A stretch of 64,000 nucleotides of DNA. It comes from Brachyhypopomus gauderio. Lineage: Eukaryota; Chordata; Actinopteri; Gymnotiformes; Hypopomidae. Shown in pieces: positions 1 through 13,366 of the stretch (positions within the stretch are counted from its first letter, which is position 1; each line of letters starts with the position of its first letter). Under the pieces are notes generated by a model. It was not told where the DNA came from and ran no database searches. It was given only the letters and a program-made list of their open reading frames with translations. The stretch is from contig NW_027506910.1 in NCBI RefSeq assembly GCF_052324685.1, positions 135,660 to 199,659 on the forward strand. Reading direction: 5' to 3'. Made by a program: the position numbers and the translations under genes.

Positions 1-3000
1 CAGAGAGTTTGCTCATCTCACATTAGCGTAATTTCCCGGTTTCTTTCTGGAGCACGCTCCGTTTGGAGGTTGTATAATGTTTGATCAGTTTATTGATCAT
101 GGGGTACACCACAGGTATTCAGACCCACAAATCTAAACCCATTACAGGATTTTGTAATAACTTGTAGTTAATCAAACAGCTTTTTGAAACTGGTGGCCAT
201 CACAACATTGTCCGAAGTAAAAGGAAGGTGGATATTCTGTAATATAGACCAGGAAGACCATGATCTGAATAGCGCAAAGTTACAATGTGATCAACGGCCT
301 GGGCTTGCAGGCCTCTGGGCTGGTAACTGTGACTTGAATACCTCTGGAGTTGATAAAGCATACAGGGATACACACAGGTGTCTGGTATTTTCTGGACTAA
401 CATTTGTATCCATCTTGTTCCGAGAACTCTTGGAGGTTAATGTGTGGCTTCATTTACGATCTGATTAATGACGCACGCAGACGTAGCTGTTTTAATCATC
501 TGCTCAAGATTTTACACTCAACCAACTAATTATGAGGCTCATTGCAGAGAAAGGGGATGAAGGTTTGCAATACTTCAGGTTTTTCACTTTCAATTTGCAG
601 CCTTGAAAATCTTCATTGAGTGCTTCAGGTGTTGAATAAAATATTACATTTAAGTTGAGGCCCTCAGCATTCAGTCGCTTCAAAAAACAGACATCACAGT
701 TTAGGAACCGAAAACCTTTAAACCACCTCCACAATCATTTGGGCAGCCTCACACACGCTTTAAAGCTGAACACCACACAATCTTTCTTAGAGGCGAAACA
801 ATTCGTGGTGGTGTATCAAGGACGTGGTTTAACTGTTTACATTCAGAAAGGGACGATTACCCCCAAAATGTCACAACACAAGAAACAGTTTGATGGGTGC
901 TAAAAAACACCACCAAAACAGAATAAAAACACAGCTACACACCTACTTGTATTATAATGTTTGTCTGGCTATCTTGCCAACCAGGTTGATTATATTGAAT
1001 TACAACGTTGCCTGTCTCTAATGTACACAGTAGACTAGTCCTGCCCCACCTATGACCTAGTGAATGGTCAGCCCTATTAATGATCAGAAGGATGAACAGT
1101 AAAGATGTCAGTTTAATGCGTTGGAAGATGTGCATAATGATGGTAAATTTATGTCGGCTGCACATTAAAGTAACCTTGTTGTGTTTTACCCATTTTTCGC
1201 CGCACCGGGAAATATCCATTCAATAGCTGGGAAATAAAGGGAGAATCAGAAACAAAACATGAGGGCCAAGACAAACAAACACAGCTGCGACGGGCCCGTC
1301 TCGGTCAAACACGCAAGATATTCAACACAAAACACAACACCGAGTACATTATGAACAACATTCGGCGCCTCGCGCCAGCAAAAGGGCTCGCGCCAGCTAC
1401 ACGGCTCGCGCGAGCTTACCGACACCACAGCCGATTAGCCGAGCTAGTTAGCTAGCTAGCTACTCATCTGGTCGCCTGCTCCGTTTTGTTCAAATTGTAA
1501 CGCAGATTTGTAGCGACATTTCTTTTTTTTTCTTTCTTTCTTGCTTTTATCGACCGGTTAACCATACACGTTTACGGACGTTAAATCGACCCGCTAGCCG
1601 TGTAGCGTTAGATAACGTTGCACTCGAGTGAGCTCGCGAGCTAGCGCGAGCCCAGCGCGGGTCAACACGGGATGACACAATAGCTAGCTGGCTACATGCT
1701 ACCACTCGCAGCCCGTGACTACACAGCGTTTCACTGTCCAGCACAGACTAAACTAATATTAATGAACCAGTCACCCGTCTGTACTATGGTGCGTAAAGGC
1801 ACGTTAAACCATCATACGCGCATTGTACGTTATTTAAGGAAATAAACGTTTTTATTTACCTCTCGTTAGCTACCGTCCGGCACAAAGGAACCAGAGGTTT
1901 GTATAGCAGTTAGAAAGCAGCCAACCAGATAATCCCATCACACTGAATGGGGCGGGGACAACATTGTGAAGGCAGTGGTTGGTTGAAATTCCTATCGATC
2001 ATATTGGTGGGCAGGGTCATGGCGTTTACACCAAAGTTGAGAAATACTATTATTCCAAATTCACACCTTTTTAAAAAACATATTTAAATAACTTGGTTGA
2101 CTGTAGTTCACTGTTAAGGAGTCTTTTGTCGATAGCTTGCAATTACAAGCAGTTCATAAATATTACATCGATTTAATAGCTATATCATACGTAAGGCAGA
2201 CGCACAATGGCTAAACATTTATTGCATTTATTACAATATAGACAATGGAAACGGAAATTGTCTGTCTTCTAATAGGTTTATCTTATATCGACAAATATTT
2301 TTTAAGCGCTAAAGTAATTTTCGTAAATCTCTTGAATGGAAACGTGACCAATGACCTCTTGAATAATTTCTGAAGAGCCCGATTTATAGTATTGAAGTGT
2401 CTGCGTGAATTGTGTTGCTTGATCGTGGGATCGTGGTCTGTATTGATAAACAGAGGCTATTATAAACCAATAATTATTAGTTATTATTTTAACCCATTCT
2501 CATCTCAGCGAGGAACCACAGACCACAATGTTACGCAAGTTTAGTGTAGAGTCAAATAAAGCAAGGCGGCGCAAGAGCGATAGAAGAACAGGAAGTTGCG
2601 ACGTGTTTCAGGTGGTTCCACAGGTAGAATAAACCTGCTCCCACTGCTCGATAACCACCTTTATAAACAGAGAAAATACTGAAATAAGTTGTTGATACTT
2701 TCTTGGACCGTTTGGTGAAGCCCTTGAAGTGGTGGACAGGTGAGGTGTGATGTGAGCTTTCTGGTTACGTTACTGAACCGCTGTCGTTGGTAATTGCGCC
2801 GAGAAAGTTTCAAATGTGTTAAGTCTTAACATGACATATTTTGCTAATGTTGTTGTTTTTTTTACATAACTAATACTTGGGCCATATGTGTCTGGAAACG
2901 AGTACAAACGTAATATTACGTTGGTAACATTTAAAGTAACATGGGAAACATCAAAATTGAGCGATTTGGGCATTTGAGTGTTCAGCGTAGCATCTATAGT

Positions 3001-3164
3001 CACAAAATACAGAGCACAGAAATCACACAGTTAATCACTGAAAAACATCTCAGCACTCAACTGAAGTAGTTTTTATCCTCTACAGGATGATAGTCACATA
3101 TAATGTATTTATTTGCCAGTCGTTATTAAAGCACGTTTCCCGTGCACGTATCTCCTAGTTCAAC
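1..3164. other. Intergenic region without a recognisable gene; possible promoter-like patch
   Basis: No open frame here resembles a known protein or joins into an exon chain. Around 1240-1900 the sequence is richer in CpG and carries several GCTAGC-type and CTCGCG-type motifs, which could be a promoter or noncoding first exon of a gene running off the left edge; this is only a composition impression. The stretch 2000-3160 is AT-rich and I see nothing in it apart from the probable tmem30a 5' flank. Confidence 0.35.
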
Positions 3165-4567
3165 ATGAAGGCCGAGAGTGAGACGAGCAACAGGCCGGAC
3201 AACACGGCGTTCACGCAGCAGCGCCTCCCCGCCTGGCAGCCCATCCTTTCCGCCGGCATCGTCATCCCCGGCTTCACCCTGATCGGAGCCGCCTTCATCG
3301 GCATCGGGGTCGCACTCTTCGTCACGTCGCAGAAGATCACAGTCCTTGAAGTGAGGGGGGAGCCTTTTAATCTCAATCCGCTTTACCACTGCTTCAAATT
3401 ATATATCAAAACACCGACTGAACTACGTGTTGGCCATGACATGCACACATTTTTAATTACTAGTTCAGTGCTCATCATATGGCTTGATCTGGACTATTGG
3501 ATTTCTAAAACTTTCTTAAGGTTTGGTTGTCTTGTTCGTCTGCTGTTTTTAACTTATTTAAACCAATGCACAACATGCATTATACATGTCCTAAGTGTTC
3601 ATATGAATGCATGTAACTCAAAACCCTGTGTTGTGGAGTGTACAAGTGATGGAATACCATCAAATATGAATGTAACTTGTGTTCTTTGTGTCACAGACAG
3701 ACTACACAGGTGCTAAACCAACCGACTCATGCTTCCAGTGCACTGGATATGCTGTAGAGAATTGCGTGTGTTATGTTAATTTCTCCGTATCGAGCCTGTT
3801 TCAGGTACCATCCTTTTGTTTATTCTGTTGTTCACACTTTGTGGAGTCCTGTGCCCAGTAACCAGATGTGTATCCTTCTGTTTTCAGGGGCCAGTTTTCT
3901 TCTATTATGGACTCTCCAATTATTATCAGAACTTCAGAACTTATGGAGTGTCTAAAGATGGTTACCAACTGTCAGGAGATACCTATTACTTCCTGGTAAA
4001 GATCATGATCTTGATTAAATAACAATGTGAATCTTTAAAAAGCAGTGTCAATTAAAACGGCATTGTCCAGGAAAAGTGTCCTTTAATTTTGTCTGATGGC
4101 ACTTTTCTAATTGTTCATTTGAAAATATGTATTTCCCTTTTATTTATTTATTTTTTGTCCAAATACAGAATCCACAATCCACCTGCTCTCCCTATCAGTA
4201 TGATTCCAACAACATGCCAATCGTTCCCTGTGGATCTATAGCCAACAGCATGTTCAATGGTATCCACCACAACACTAATTGATTTTTCTGCCTTATGATC
4301 TTTTGTTCCCCCGCAGCCTCTCATCATGTTGCTTTGCACATTTTCTTAAAATTACTCTTGGAGTTTCCTTGTTCTTGGGACATGCTGTCTTCTCCCACAG
4401 TCCAAAAACAGAGGTTGGGTAAAAATCAGCAACCTATAAAAGTGTGTGTGTGTGTGTGTGTGACTGGGACTGCTCTCTCTCTCACACACACCCACCGGGA
4501 TGTGTGTGTGTGTGAGTGTGACTGGGACTGCACTCTCTCTCTCACACACACCCACCGGGATGTGTGT

Positions 4568-4598
<31 letters not shown>

Positions 4599-4657
4599 TT
4601 GTTCTCTCTTCTTCTCTAAACACAACTCCCCCCTGAGCTGGGTGTATGCTGCCTAGC

Positions 4658-4715
<58 letters not shown>

Positions 4716-6691
4716 TAACTGTATGCCTCCTGCCCCTGATGACTGGTGCTCTGTCGTGGGTGTTATCTTCTCTCCCCTTCCTGTGCCCCATGGGGGCAGG
4801 TTTCCGGGTGAGCGGACACCATGTGCAATTGGCTGCTGCTTATCACTACTGTAATTGTAATGCTTCCTGGGGTTCTGAGCAAGGCACTACATAATTGTAA
4901 ATCCACCCATCCAACTTTTTAGTTAAGAAACAAAATTTGGCCAATCTTCCCATTATCCTCAACACTGATTAGTGGGCACAAGCCTCTCTCACCTGTTGGT
5001 TATTTTAGCATTGCTCCAGTGCAAAGACAAAATCTGCACCAAGGACAAACTTGATATGTTCACTTCAGATCAACTACTTGTGCAGTTATGTAGTTGCAGT
5101 TATGTAGCAGTCTGTTTTTATTTTATTTCCCTTGTTTATTGTTTACTGAAACTGCCCGTTTTAATCATGTCCTTCTTTTGTGAAAAGACACTTTCAAGCT
5201 GTATCAGATTGTCAATGGTGGGATGAAGCAAGTTCCACTTGATAGAAAAGGAATCGCGTGGTGGACGGACTACAACATCAAGTATGGCAATCCCGCACCT
5301 GTCAACGGCTCCTTTGCCAAAGCCTTCACTGGTAATTTCCCATTCAGTTACATTTTTCCAAATAAACATTGCAACACTTTTTATTAAGTGACCCAAATGG
5401 TCAGGCTACTCAGACAACCTGTATTGCATTGTTTTAATTGAACTGATTTATTGGCTTTTACTAGAAGTATGAAGGTACAGGGTACTATTTACAGTCTGGC
5501 TCAACAAGAGGGAGCCTGTATGTGCGTTAAAGATATATGGCTAGAATCGGGCTACAGCCTTCCCCAGAACAGGAGCCACTGCTGGACTCTCTAATGCAGG
5601 AAGCAGTGAACTGTGTGTAGAGGAAGTGAACACTCAATCTGTCTCCCAGGTACAGTGAAACCTATGAACTGGTCAGTACCAGCATATGACCTGGACCCCA
5701 CCGACCAGGCCAACAATGGTTTCCTGAACCAAAACTTCCTGGTATGGATGAGACAGGCAGCCTTGCCTAACTTCCAGAAGCTGTATGCGCGAATCACTGA
5801 AGGGGATTACTCCCAAGGTCTTCCTGCTGGGAACTACTCATTGGTGATAAACTACAGTATCCTTCTAACAGCTGACCACAGTTCGGCTCACTTAGAGTCT
5901 GTCCTCGTCCATAAATAGTGGTTGGGCTACACAGTTATGTTGGATGGGGGGTATCCATTTTCATGCTTTCTACTTCTTACATATTCAGTGTTTTCTATGG
6001 CCAGTTTCAGAAAGCTGTTCCTGTACTGTGGGCTATTTTCTAGTACTGTTGTCTGGCTCTGTGTGCTTGTTCCTGCTCTGTTTGTCTGTGGCAGGGTTAT
6101 CTGGGTAAGCGCCTCACAATCAGGTTTGGCTGGTTGGGTGTGTTCTGACTGGAGGAGGAATGGAGACTAAGGTGGAGTGAGAATGTGGTGGAGAGAGAGA
6201 CCATGTATTTGTGTGTGCGTGCTTTGAATATGTTAACTTTTCCTATTCAAACAGGCTAAATCAGGCAATTTATTCAAAAGGTCAGTTTCAGTGTGACCAA
6301 ACATGTTTTAGAGGTCACTGCAGACTTAAAGCTCCTAAAACAATTAATAATTGTACCACTGGTTAATGCTGCATATGTGTGTGTGTGTGTGTGTGTGCTT
6401 CTGTGCACGCGCACACATTTTTGAGCATGAAAGTCAGCCTCCGTAAAATAGTTATTATACAGATGGAGAATATGCTGTTTTTGATCCTTAACCCATTATG
6501 CAGGCTACCAAGTGATGAGTTTTGGGGGAACTAAGAAGGTGATATTCAGCAATGTCTCCTGGATGGGAGGCAAGAATCAGTTCCTGGGCATCGCCTATCT
6601 GGTTATAGGTTCCCTCTGCATCGTCATGGCAATAGTCATGCTCATTGTTTACGCAAAATACAAGTTCACGGACGATGACGACGATATATAG
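3165..6691 (+). CDS. tmem30a: Cell cycle control protein 50A (CDC50/TMEM30 family), P4-ATPase flippase beta subunit
   Basis: Seven coding exons join in phase: 3165-3350, 3697-3804, 3888-3995, 4169-4259, 5188-5331, 5650-5856 and 6504-6691, giving 343 aa (the human protein is about 361). Each junction has GT/AG borders. The N-terminal cytosolic part contains the family motif [11 protein letters not shown], followed by a membrane segment at about residues 28-55. A cysteine-bearing extracellular domain follows, with [17 protein letters not shown] and [15 protein letters not shown]. The second membrane segment ([20 protein letters not shown]) lies near the C-terminus, which ends in an acidic DDDDDI tail. 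In the family this subunit escorts P4-ATPases such as ATP8A and ATP11 from the ER and supports phospholipid flipping to the cytosolic leaflet. The start codon is the first ATG of the exon and the N-terminus matches the family. The family call is firm; the exact fish paralogue is not resolved. Confidence 0.93.
4441..4710. repeat. TG/CA microsatellite and 59-bp minisatellite in tmem30a intron 4
   Basis: Two and a part copies of a roughly 59-bp unit (a TG run, then GACTGGGACTGC, a CT run, a CA run and CCCACCGGGAT) are followed by a G run near 4582-4598 and a (GT)n run at about 4661-4708. All lie within intron 4 (4260-5187). Confidence 0.85.
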
Positions 6692-8240
6692 TACTGTTGT
6701 GCTTCAGATCATCGTATGGATGGAAGATCAGGGACCTTCACCCACAGGAGCCAGAACCCTCAGACCTTTCCCCAACCCTCAGACCATCCTGGCTGGAATA
6801 GTTTGGCTTGATTTCTGATTTCTTCACCCGCAGCAATCTACAATCTTCCTGCTTGCCACAGGTGTGAAGCTGGAATCAAGCAGAGTTGCAGCCTGGCACT
6901 GGAGAGAAAATGTTACTGTGAACTAAGACATCAGCAGGGATCCATAATAGAAACTTGACTAGAGATTACATCTATTCACACAAAGGAAAACAATATAAAT
7001 GAATTAAGAGTGCAAGTCTATGCAAGTCATGGTTTTAGTCTTGGATTGCATATATGAACATCAATTGATGACAAAAAAAGGAATTTTATACAGATTATCG
7101 TTACTCCGGTTTCTTATCACTGCATTTGTTCACAATTTTCTCTTCCCTGTTCTCAAATCCAGGTACTATGTTTAAATGATCAGTAGTCAGGGGCGCATGT
7201 GACCTGCTCACCTCATGGTTCACCAGACCCAGCTTAAGTGCTTTAACAGAGGTTTGAAACAGGAGCTCTGTGTTGTGTTTTTAAAAATGTCACTCCTGTC
7301 AAAAACCTTACCTGGTATCATTTTTAAATCAACACCCCCTCTCTTGCAGAAAACATTTATTGTATGAAATGAATTTTCATTGCTGAGTTTTGTGTATTAT
7401 TCGTGACTCCTCTTTCTGTCACATCAGCCAAAGGACTCTCCTATTTACAAAGAGAAATAAAGTAAATGAAACCCTTCTAAGCACATATCACTGGGTACTG
7501 GCATGCCTATTGTCCTTAAGACAAATAGCAAATTAATGTATGTATGTGTAGGTGATGTATATTATTTTGCTGTAATTATTTCACTTTGACACAGACTGCT
7601 CTGGTGCCTGTCAGAGACATGGTTGTATCTGAATCAGGCGTCTCTGTGAGAAGATCTTTCGAGCACTGTTATTGCAGTTTCACTTTTTAGGACACTGTGT
7701 CAGGGTGTTTAAAAACAGGACAAGTCATGTGTTTCTGTACATTTGGGAAGTGTATGTTTGTTGCTTAACTATCTATATATTGGTAATTAAAGTTCAGTTG
7801 GTTGGAGAATATTCACAGCCACCAATAGATTTTATTTTTTATTTTTATTTTTTTTAATAATTCATGCGTTTTTTGACCTTCCACACTACAATCTTAATAT
7901 GATCGCTATGACTTGACTGGTGTGAACTTTCAGAATGTATACATGTATTAAGACTACAGTTTTGGGTGGTAAATTTTTTTTTCCCATTCTAAAATTATAT
8001 ATAAATTTATTTTGAAATCTGAACTTTTATTACAGTTGAGGTTGTCGATATTTATGAGCCACTAGCAAGATAATTTTCCTGCTCAATAAATGGCCTGAAA
8101 TGTGCTGATGTCATAAGAGATTCTTATTCGTGATCTCACAGACACATTCACACACGTACACAGACAGCAGCCCAAGTGGAACCCTGGTGTGCTGCGCCTT
8201 CTGGTCTGCTTCTCACTCTTGTGTGCTGTGGTCAGGTTTG
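6692..8240 (+). other. tmem30a 3' UTR and downstream spacer
   Basis: A canonical AATAAA lies at 7456-7461, about 765 bases after the tmem30a stop, and is the likely polyadenylation signal. The rest up to 8240 is AT-rich; I see no other gene. Confidence 0.55.
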
Positions 8241-9147
8241 ATGTGGACCTTTTCCATGTGGCCCTTTGGGACTCCCCAGGCGTCTGAGGTCTCCAGCCTG
8301 TCCAGCTGGGTGACGCTAGGACTGGACTTCACCCAGGACAAGTTCAGAGCTTTAATGCAGAGCGACAGAGATGGGAGCTTTTACTCATCTATAGAAGAAC
8401 TGCTACCCTACCTGTTGGTGTTTCTACTGGGCTTTGGTATTCTCTACCTCTGCAAGATTTACCACAGAAAACAACATGCCAAACAACTAGTAAGTCTTGT
8501 TTTGCTTGTAGATTATTCTTCCTTCTTATAAAAAGAAAGTCACATGTCACAGTAGGTATATTAGTACCTTCTAGTTCACGGTTTGATTCACACCATGGCA
8601 TGGACCCCACGGTTCGGTATGAATTCGATATGGTGGGGGGGGGCTCAAAAACAATTTTTGAGAAGACCAAAAATAAGTTTTCCAGTACGCAAAAGATCTC
8701 AAGAAGATCATCTGCATCTGCAAAATAATGCAGTACAGGGAAAATGCTACAGGGGAAGAGTATGCTTAAGGTTGAAAGTTTATTAGTGTGTGTCTTGTAG
8801 AAGGGGCACGCTGTTCAGACTCTACGTCTGAGCTGTGTTGCAGAGCTCACCTTGATGTCTGTGTAAGACTGTGCTGTCGGTAACGTTCAACTGATCTCCT
8901 CATGTCACAGCTGAGGGTCGAGATGCGCGACATTGCGATGATCCTCGTGCGACAGGTGCAGCAGACTGTGGCCCTCCAACAGATGCTGCTGGTTCGGTTG
9001 GAGCGGGTGGAGGCCCTGCTCCCCACCCTGGAGGAGGAGAAGAGGAGCCTTCAGGAGGATTCATGCCTTCAGGAGGCTTCCTGCCTTCAGGAGGAGGCTG
9101 CAGGGTCCTGCTGCCCCCAGGCCAGCGAAGTCTCCAAGCCTATTTAG
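8241..9147 (+). CDS. Unrecognised small single-pass membrane protein with helical/coiled-coil tail
   Basis: I do not recognise this protein. Two exons, 8241-8489 and 8911-9147, join in phase through a clean GTAAGT donor and CACAG acceptor and give 161 aa. Residues 1-55 are polar with tryptophans near the start (MWTFSMWPFG). A strong membrane segment, LLPYLLVFLLGFGILYLC, is followed by basic KIYHRKQHAKQ. The second exon continues as a charged, heptad-like helix (VEMRDIAMILVRQVQQTVAL and on to VEALLPTLEEEKRSL) and ends in short repeats of LQE(D/E). Basic residues after the membrane segment suggest that the coiled tail is cytosolic. An AATAAA at 9198-9203, 50 bases past the stop, supports a real 3' end. 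In-frame ATGs also occur upstream at 8130 and downstream at 8256, so the start is uncertain. It sits between tmem30a and mrpl42 on the same strand. Confidence 0.62.
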
Positions 9148-10460
9148 GGTTTCCATGGAGACCACGCACTAAACTGGATCTCTGGACCTGCTTTTAAAAT
9201 AAAGATCCTGCAAAACAGAGTAAAATACTGCCTGACCAAATTCTTTTCTTTTTGTTTATCTTTTTATATGTTTGTATATATTTTTTCTGACACTGTTGTG
9301 GGAATATGTACCTGATAGGTCATCACAGTGCATAAAGTTAGCATTGAAGCTAAATCATGTAGCTGAACTCCTGACCCTCACACCTTGATTTAGTGTGGCT
9401 ATCCAAACACTCATATAGAGAAACCAATGGGGCATTTGAACATTTGAATGACAGCTGGGTTTATTCATAACAGTTTATTCATAAGGTATTCTAACATTCT
9501 AACAGCAGGTATTGCGAGCTTGTACTCCCTGCTGGAGGCCTTGTTTCACCTCGCGTGTTTTTGTCAGCCTTTATTCTCACTTCTTTGTGGATTAAAAATA
9601 GATGCCAGCAAAAAGAGGCTGGCTTATTTTTGTTTAACAGACAACCTTTTATGACCACAGCAGTTTATAGACCAGTGTTAATTATATTGTAATGGGCAGA
9701 AAGCTTGAAAATGACAGCCTGGCAGATCTATGCGTTGCCAGAGTGACGAGTGTAGTGGTTTTGTGCCGCATTCCTGCCTGCTGTGTCTCTTATGGAGCGA
9801 TGGAGGAATACCCCTGGAAACCAGGCAATAACCAGCTCAGTTCAGCAATATAAATATAATACTATAATATCGACAAATATGGAGTCAAACGAATACAGAA
9901 CCTCAAATAAATCATTACATAAATGTTAAAATGTCTAAGATAAAGACATAAAAGTTGATCAGCTGATGTAGCCTATACTATACTATATATGCTGCATAGT
10001 TCACAATTCAACTACTATATACTATATTATATATGCTGCATAGTTCATAATTTAACTACTGTATACTATACTATATATGCTGCATACTTCATAATTCAAA
10101 TACTGCATACTATACTATGTTTGCTGCATACTTCATAATTCAACTACTACTGTATACTAGACTATGTATGCTGCATACTTCATAATTCAACTACTGTATA
10201 CTATACTATATATGCTGCATACTTTATAATTCAACTACTATATACTATACTATGTATGCTGCATAGTTCATAATACAATGCTGACGCAAAGTGTCGCTAT
10301 TCGGCCGCTGTAGCTCGCAGAATCTCTCTGACCGTAACGGCAAAGTGAACAAGCTCTCGGAACAGTTATCCTACTTTCCGGAAGAGGGCGCCAGCGCAGC
10401 GAAGACGCGAACAGCCCAAAACGTAACGAAGAAGAAGCCTGTCCGCTAGCGCAAGGAAAC
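9148..10460. other. Intergenic spacer with tandem repeat before mrpl42
   Basis: After the AATAAA at 9198 the region is AT-rich with no gene I can support. It ends in the 44-bp tandem array described separately and a short GC-rich stretch (about 10280-10460) that is the likely mrpl42 promoter. Confidence 0.5.
9975..10275. repeat. Tandem array of about seven 44-bp units
   Basis: The unit has the core ATATGCTGCATA followed by CTTCATAATTCAACTACTG and is repeated about seven times with small differences. It ends less than 200 bases before the mrpl42 start codon. Confidence 0.85.
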
Positions 10461-12302
10461 ATGGCGCCGTGGGGTCGTGTCCGTTGGCTTTCTTGTGCTC
10501 TTACTTGCGTTCGGTGCAGTAGACATTTAAGCCAAATCAAGGGTAGGTGCGGTAGAAATTTAAGTCAAGGCATTCTTAACTATGTTAACTCCGCGTAGGG
10601 GATCCGTGAGACATTTGTGGGGCAGCTACAGTCGATCGCTGACGTTTGCTCGTTAGGGATATGTATCTAGCTGGGTGTTTATTTGGCTGCGCTCTTATTG
10701 CTGTTATTTGCTTGTTGTATGAGCTAAACTATTTTATAATGTAGTTAAAGCTTAATGCTGTGGTCTTCTTTTACACTTTTCTCCAGTCGCGTTGCCAAAT
10801 AATTCCACATCAGCTCAACAAGTAAAGCATTTTGTTAAAAACAGGTAAGAATGGTTGGACTTGGGTTTGAGTCTTCTTTTAAGTACTGTACTGTATTTGA
10901 GCTCTTAGGGGTGACCAGATCCCCTGCCTTAGCTGAGCAGACCAGCAGAAAACGTAGAGATCAGAAGGATATATTGGAAGTAGGCCTTAAATGTGAAGTG
11001 GAATTCTTTCTAGTTTGTAACTTTCTAGTTTGTAACTAAACGATCAGTGCTTCTGTTATATTGGGATTCAGAATAAAACATTTTCTGCTCATCCAATCTT
11101 GTATGTCTTTAACGGTCATTTTTGTTTAGCTGTGGTGTCGGATAGGTGTGTATCCGTGTAAACAGAATTGCCTTTTAATGACCCACCTTGGCTCACCTAC
11201 ACACACTAGTCTGACAATAACTACCAGGTCTCCTCTTTTTATCCAGTAACGTGGACCTCGGCGTGACACGTGATGGCAAAACTATAGTGTGTTTCCATCC
11301 TGCTCCAAGCATTTCCTATGACCTGACCAAGGTGAGTGCCAACTCGTAGATGTTTTTACACTAGCAGGTGTTTTACTGACTGCTTGATGTGGAGCGGAAA
11401 TTTACTTGGTAACAGGTGACGCAGGGCTTAGTGGAACTGTAATGATGACTCTCACCCTCTCTCACACACACATAATATTCTGATACTTTTTTTTAAAAAA
11501 TACCAGAGTAGGAATATAATGATCAAAATAAGACATGCTTCTCAAAAATAAATAGCCTACATATTTAAAATGTCATTCAATTTAGGATTTGCCCATTTGC
11601 AGGAGTTGTATAGTTCCTACAATGCCTTCAAATGCGCCTCAGCCCCAAATCAGTAACGACTGTGATGCGGAGTCACAGATTATACATCAGATTGTTTCCT
11701 CAGCATAAATATAAGATTCGGGGTACTCAGTGTAGTGTACTATATTATCCACATTCCACACCACACTTTCACCAAGCGCTCACCTAAGTGTGTTAACACC
11801 TGTGTGTGGTACAGCCCGTCCCAAGACCGGACCCCATCACTGAATCTGCAGAGACGCATGATGTAGTGCTGAAGTCTCGTCTCAGTAGTGCCGTTTTAAA
11901 GGATAAAAAAGGTCCCACTATGGAGGAGCTTAGCAAGATGTTCTACACCACCAAACACTGCTGGTACCCTGTTGGAGAGTAAGTACTTCTCTAAATGTTT
12001 GCGTTTCTATACGTTTCTAAACGAGACACGGTGTGCTGTGTTCTTTGAGCTCCTTTATACTTGTAGGTTGTGGGTTTGGGTGTGTTTAGAGTTCACAGGT
12101 TGGGGTAGTTTTCCCTCCAGCACTTTTAGCCAGTGAAAACTTGAGATTGATGTGTTTGGTGAAGAACTGTGTACAATAGTTGTGAAAATGTTTTCCCTCA
12201 AATCAGAAGCTTGAAAAGGCTTACACTGGTTCTGTTTTCTCTTTCTCTCTTTTCAGATATCATAAAAGACGCAGGAACAAAAATCCACCCAAAGACAGAT
12301 AG
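10461..12302 (+). CDS. mrpl42: Mitochondrial large ribosomal subunit protein mL42
   Basis: Five exons join in phase: 10461-10542, 10787-10844, 11247-11331, 11815-11978 and 12257-12302, giving 144 aa (the human protein is 142). The conserved core is plain to see: DGKTIVCFHP, then KPVPRPDP, ETHDVVLKSRL, LSKMFYTTKHCWYPVGEYH and the family C-terminus NPPKDR. The first 20 or so residues (MAPWGRVRWLSCALTCVRC) are basic and hydrophobic without acids, as expected of a mitochondrial targeting peptide. The product is a structural component of the mitoribosome large subunit. AATAAA at 12351-12356 marks the 3' end. The start is the first ATG after a GC-rich upstream stretch. Confidence 0.95.
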
Positions 12303-12415
12303 ATTTATTGGACAAATGTCCATTGTTGAACCTGATAGATATGCATAAAAAATAAATTAAACTGCTGAATTTATGGGAAAGAGTTGATATTTATTTCACT
12401 GAAATAATTTACAAA

Positions 12416-13260
12416 CACTATTTTGCCAAAAGTATTCGCTCACCTTCCTTGACTCAGAAATGAGCTTAAGTGACATCCCATTCCTAATCCATAGGGTTCA
12501 ATATGATGTTGGTCCACCCTTTGCAGCTAGAACAGCTTCAAGTCTTCTGGGAAGGCTGTCCACAAAGTTTAGTAGAGTGTTTATGGGGATTTTTGACCGT
12601 TTGTGTGATCACATACTGACGTTGGACGAGAAGGCCTGGCTCTCAGTCTCCGCTCTAATTTATCCCAAAGCTGTTCTATCAGGTTGAGGTCAGGACTGTG
12701 CCGTCCACTCAAGTTTATCCACACCAGACTCTGCCATCCATGTCTTTAGGACCTTGCTTTGTGCCCTGGTGTACAGTCATGTTGGAAGAGAGGAAGGGGC
12801 CATTTCCAAACTGTTCCCACAAAGTCGGGAGCATGGAATTGTCCAAAATGCCTTGGTATGCTGAATCATTCAGAGTTCCTTTCAATGGATCTAAGGGGAA
12901 AAACAACCCATACCATAATCCTCAATCCACCAAACTTTACGTTTGAAACACTGCAGTCAGACAAGTACTGTTCTCCGCCAAACCCAGACTTGTCCATCAG
13001 ATTGCCAAATAGAGAAGTGCGATTTGTCAGTCCAGAAAACACGCCTCCACCGTTCTAGAGTCCAGTGGCGGCGTGCTTTACACCACTGCATCTGACGCTT
13101 TGCATTGCACTTGGTGATGTATGGCTTGGATGCAGCTGCTTGACCATGGAAACCCATTCCATGAAGTTCTCTGTGCACTGTTCTTGAGCTAATCTGAAGG
13201 CCACTTACAGATGTGTTTAATTTGCAGATGGAACACATATGTTATGTCCTCCAATTATAT
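12416..13260 (-). mobile_element. Decayed Tc1/mariner-type DNA transposon
   Basis: Read on the minus strand, about 13240-12960 encodes a Tc1-type transposase middle part (SGLQISSRTVHRELHGMGF, WCKARRHWTLERW, FWTDKSHFSIW) and the frame then continues in pieces to about 12450 (GGLRIMVWVVFPL, HDCTPGHKA). The tail at 12416-12446 (CACTATTTTGCCAAAAGTAT) looks like its terminal repeat. Stops and frameshifts interrupt the frame and the transposase N-terminus and other end are missing, so it is a truncated, dead copy lying just downstream of mrpl42. Confidence 0.8.
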
Positions 13261-13366
13261 TCATGACATTCTGACCTGGCTGACATCTATACAAATCCCC
13301 CAGTGTGATGAAAATGTGTATGTTCTTTATTTAAAGCTGGTGAATGTCTGACCTTGTTTTAACAGA

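Noticed and set aside
935-1219. 94-codon minus-strand frame at 935-1219 and neighbouring short frames
   Set aside because: No homology, no splice context, and ordinary length for AT-balanced DNA.
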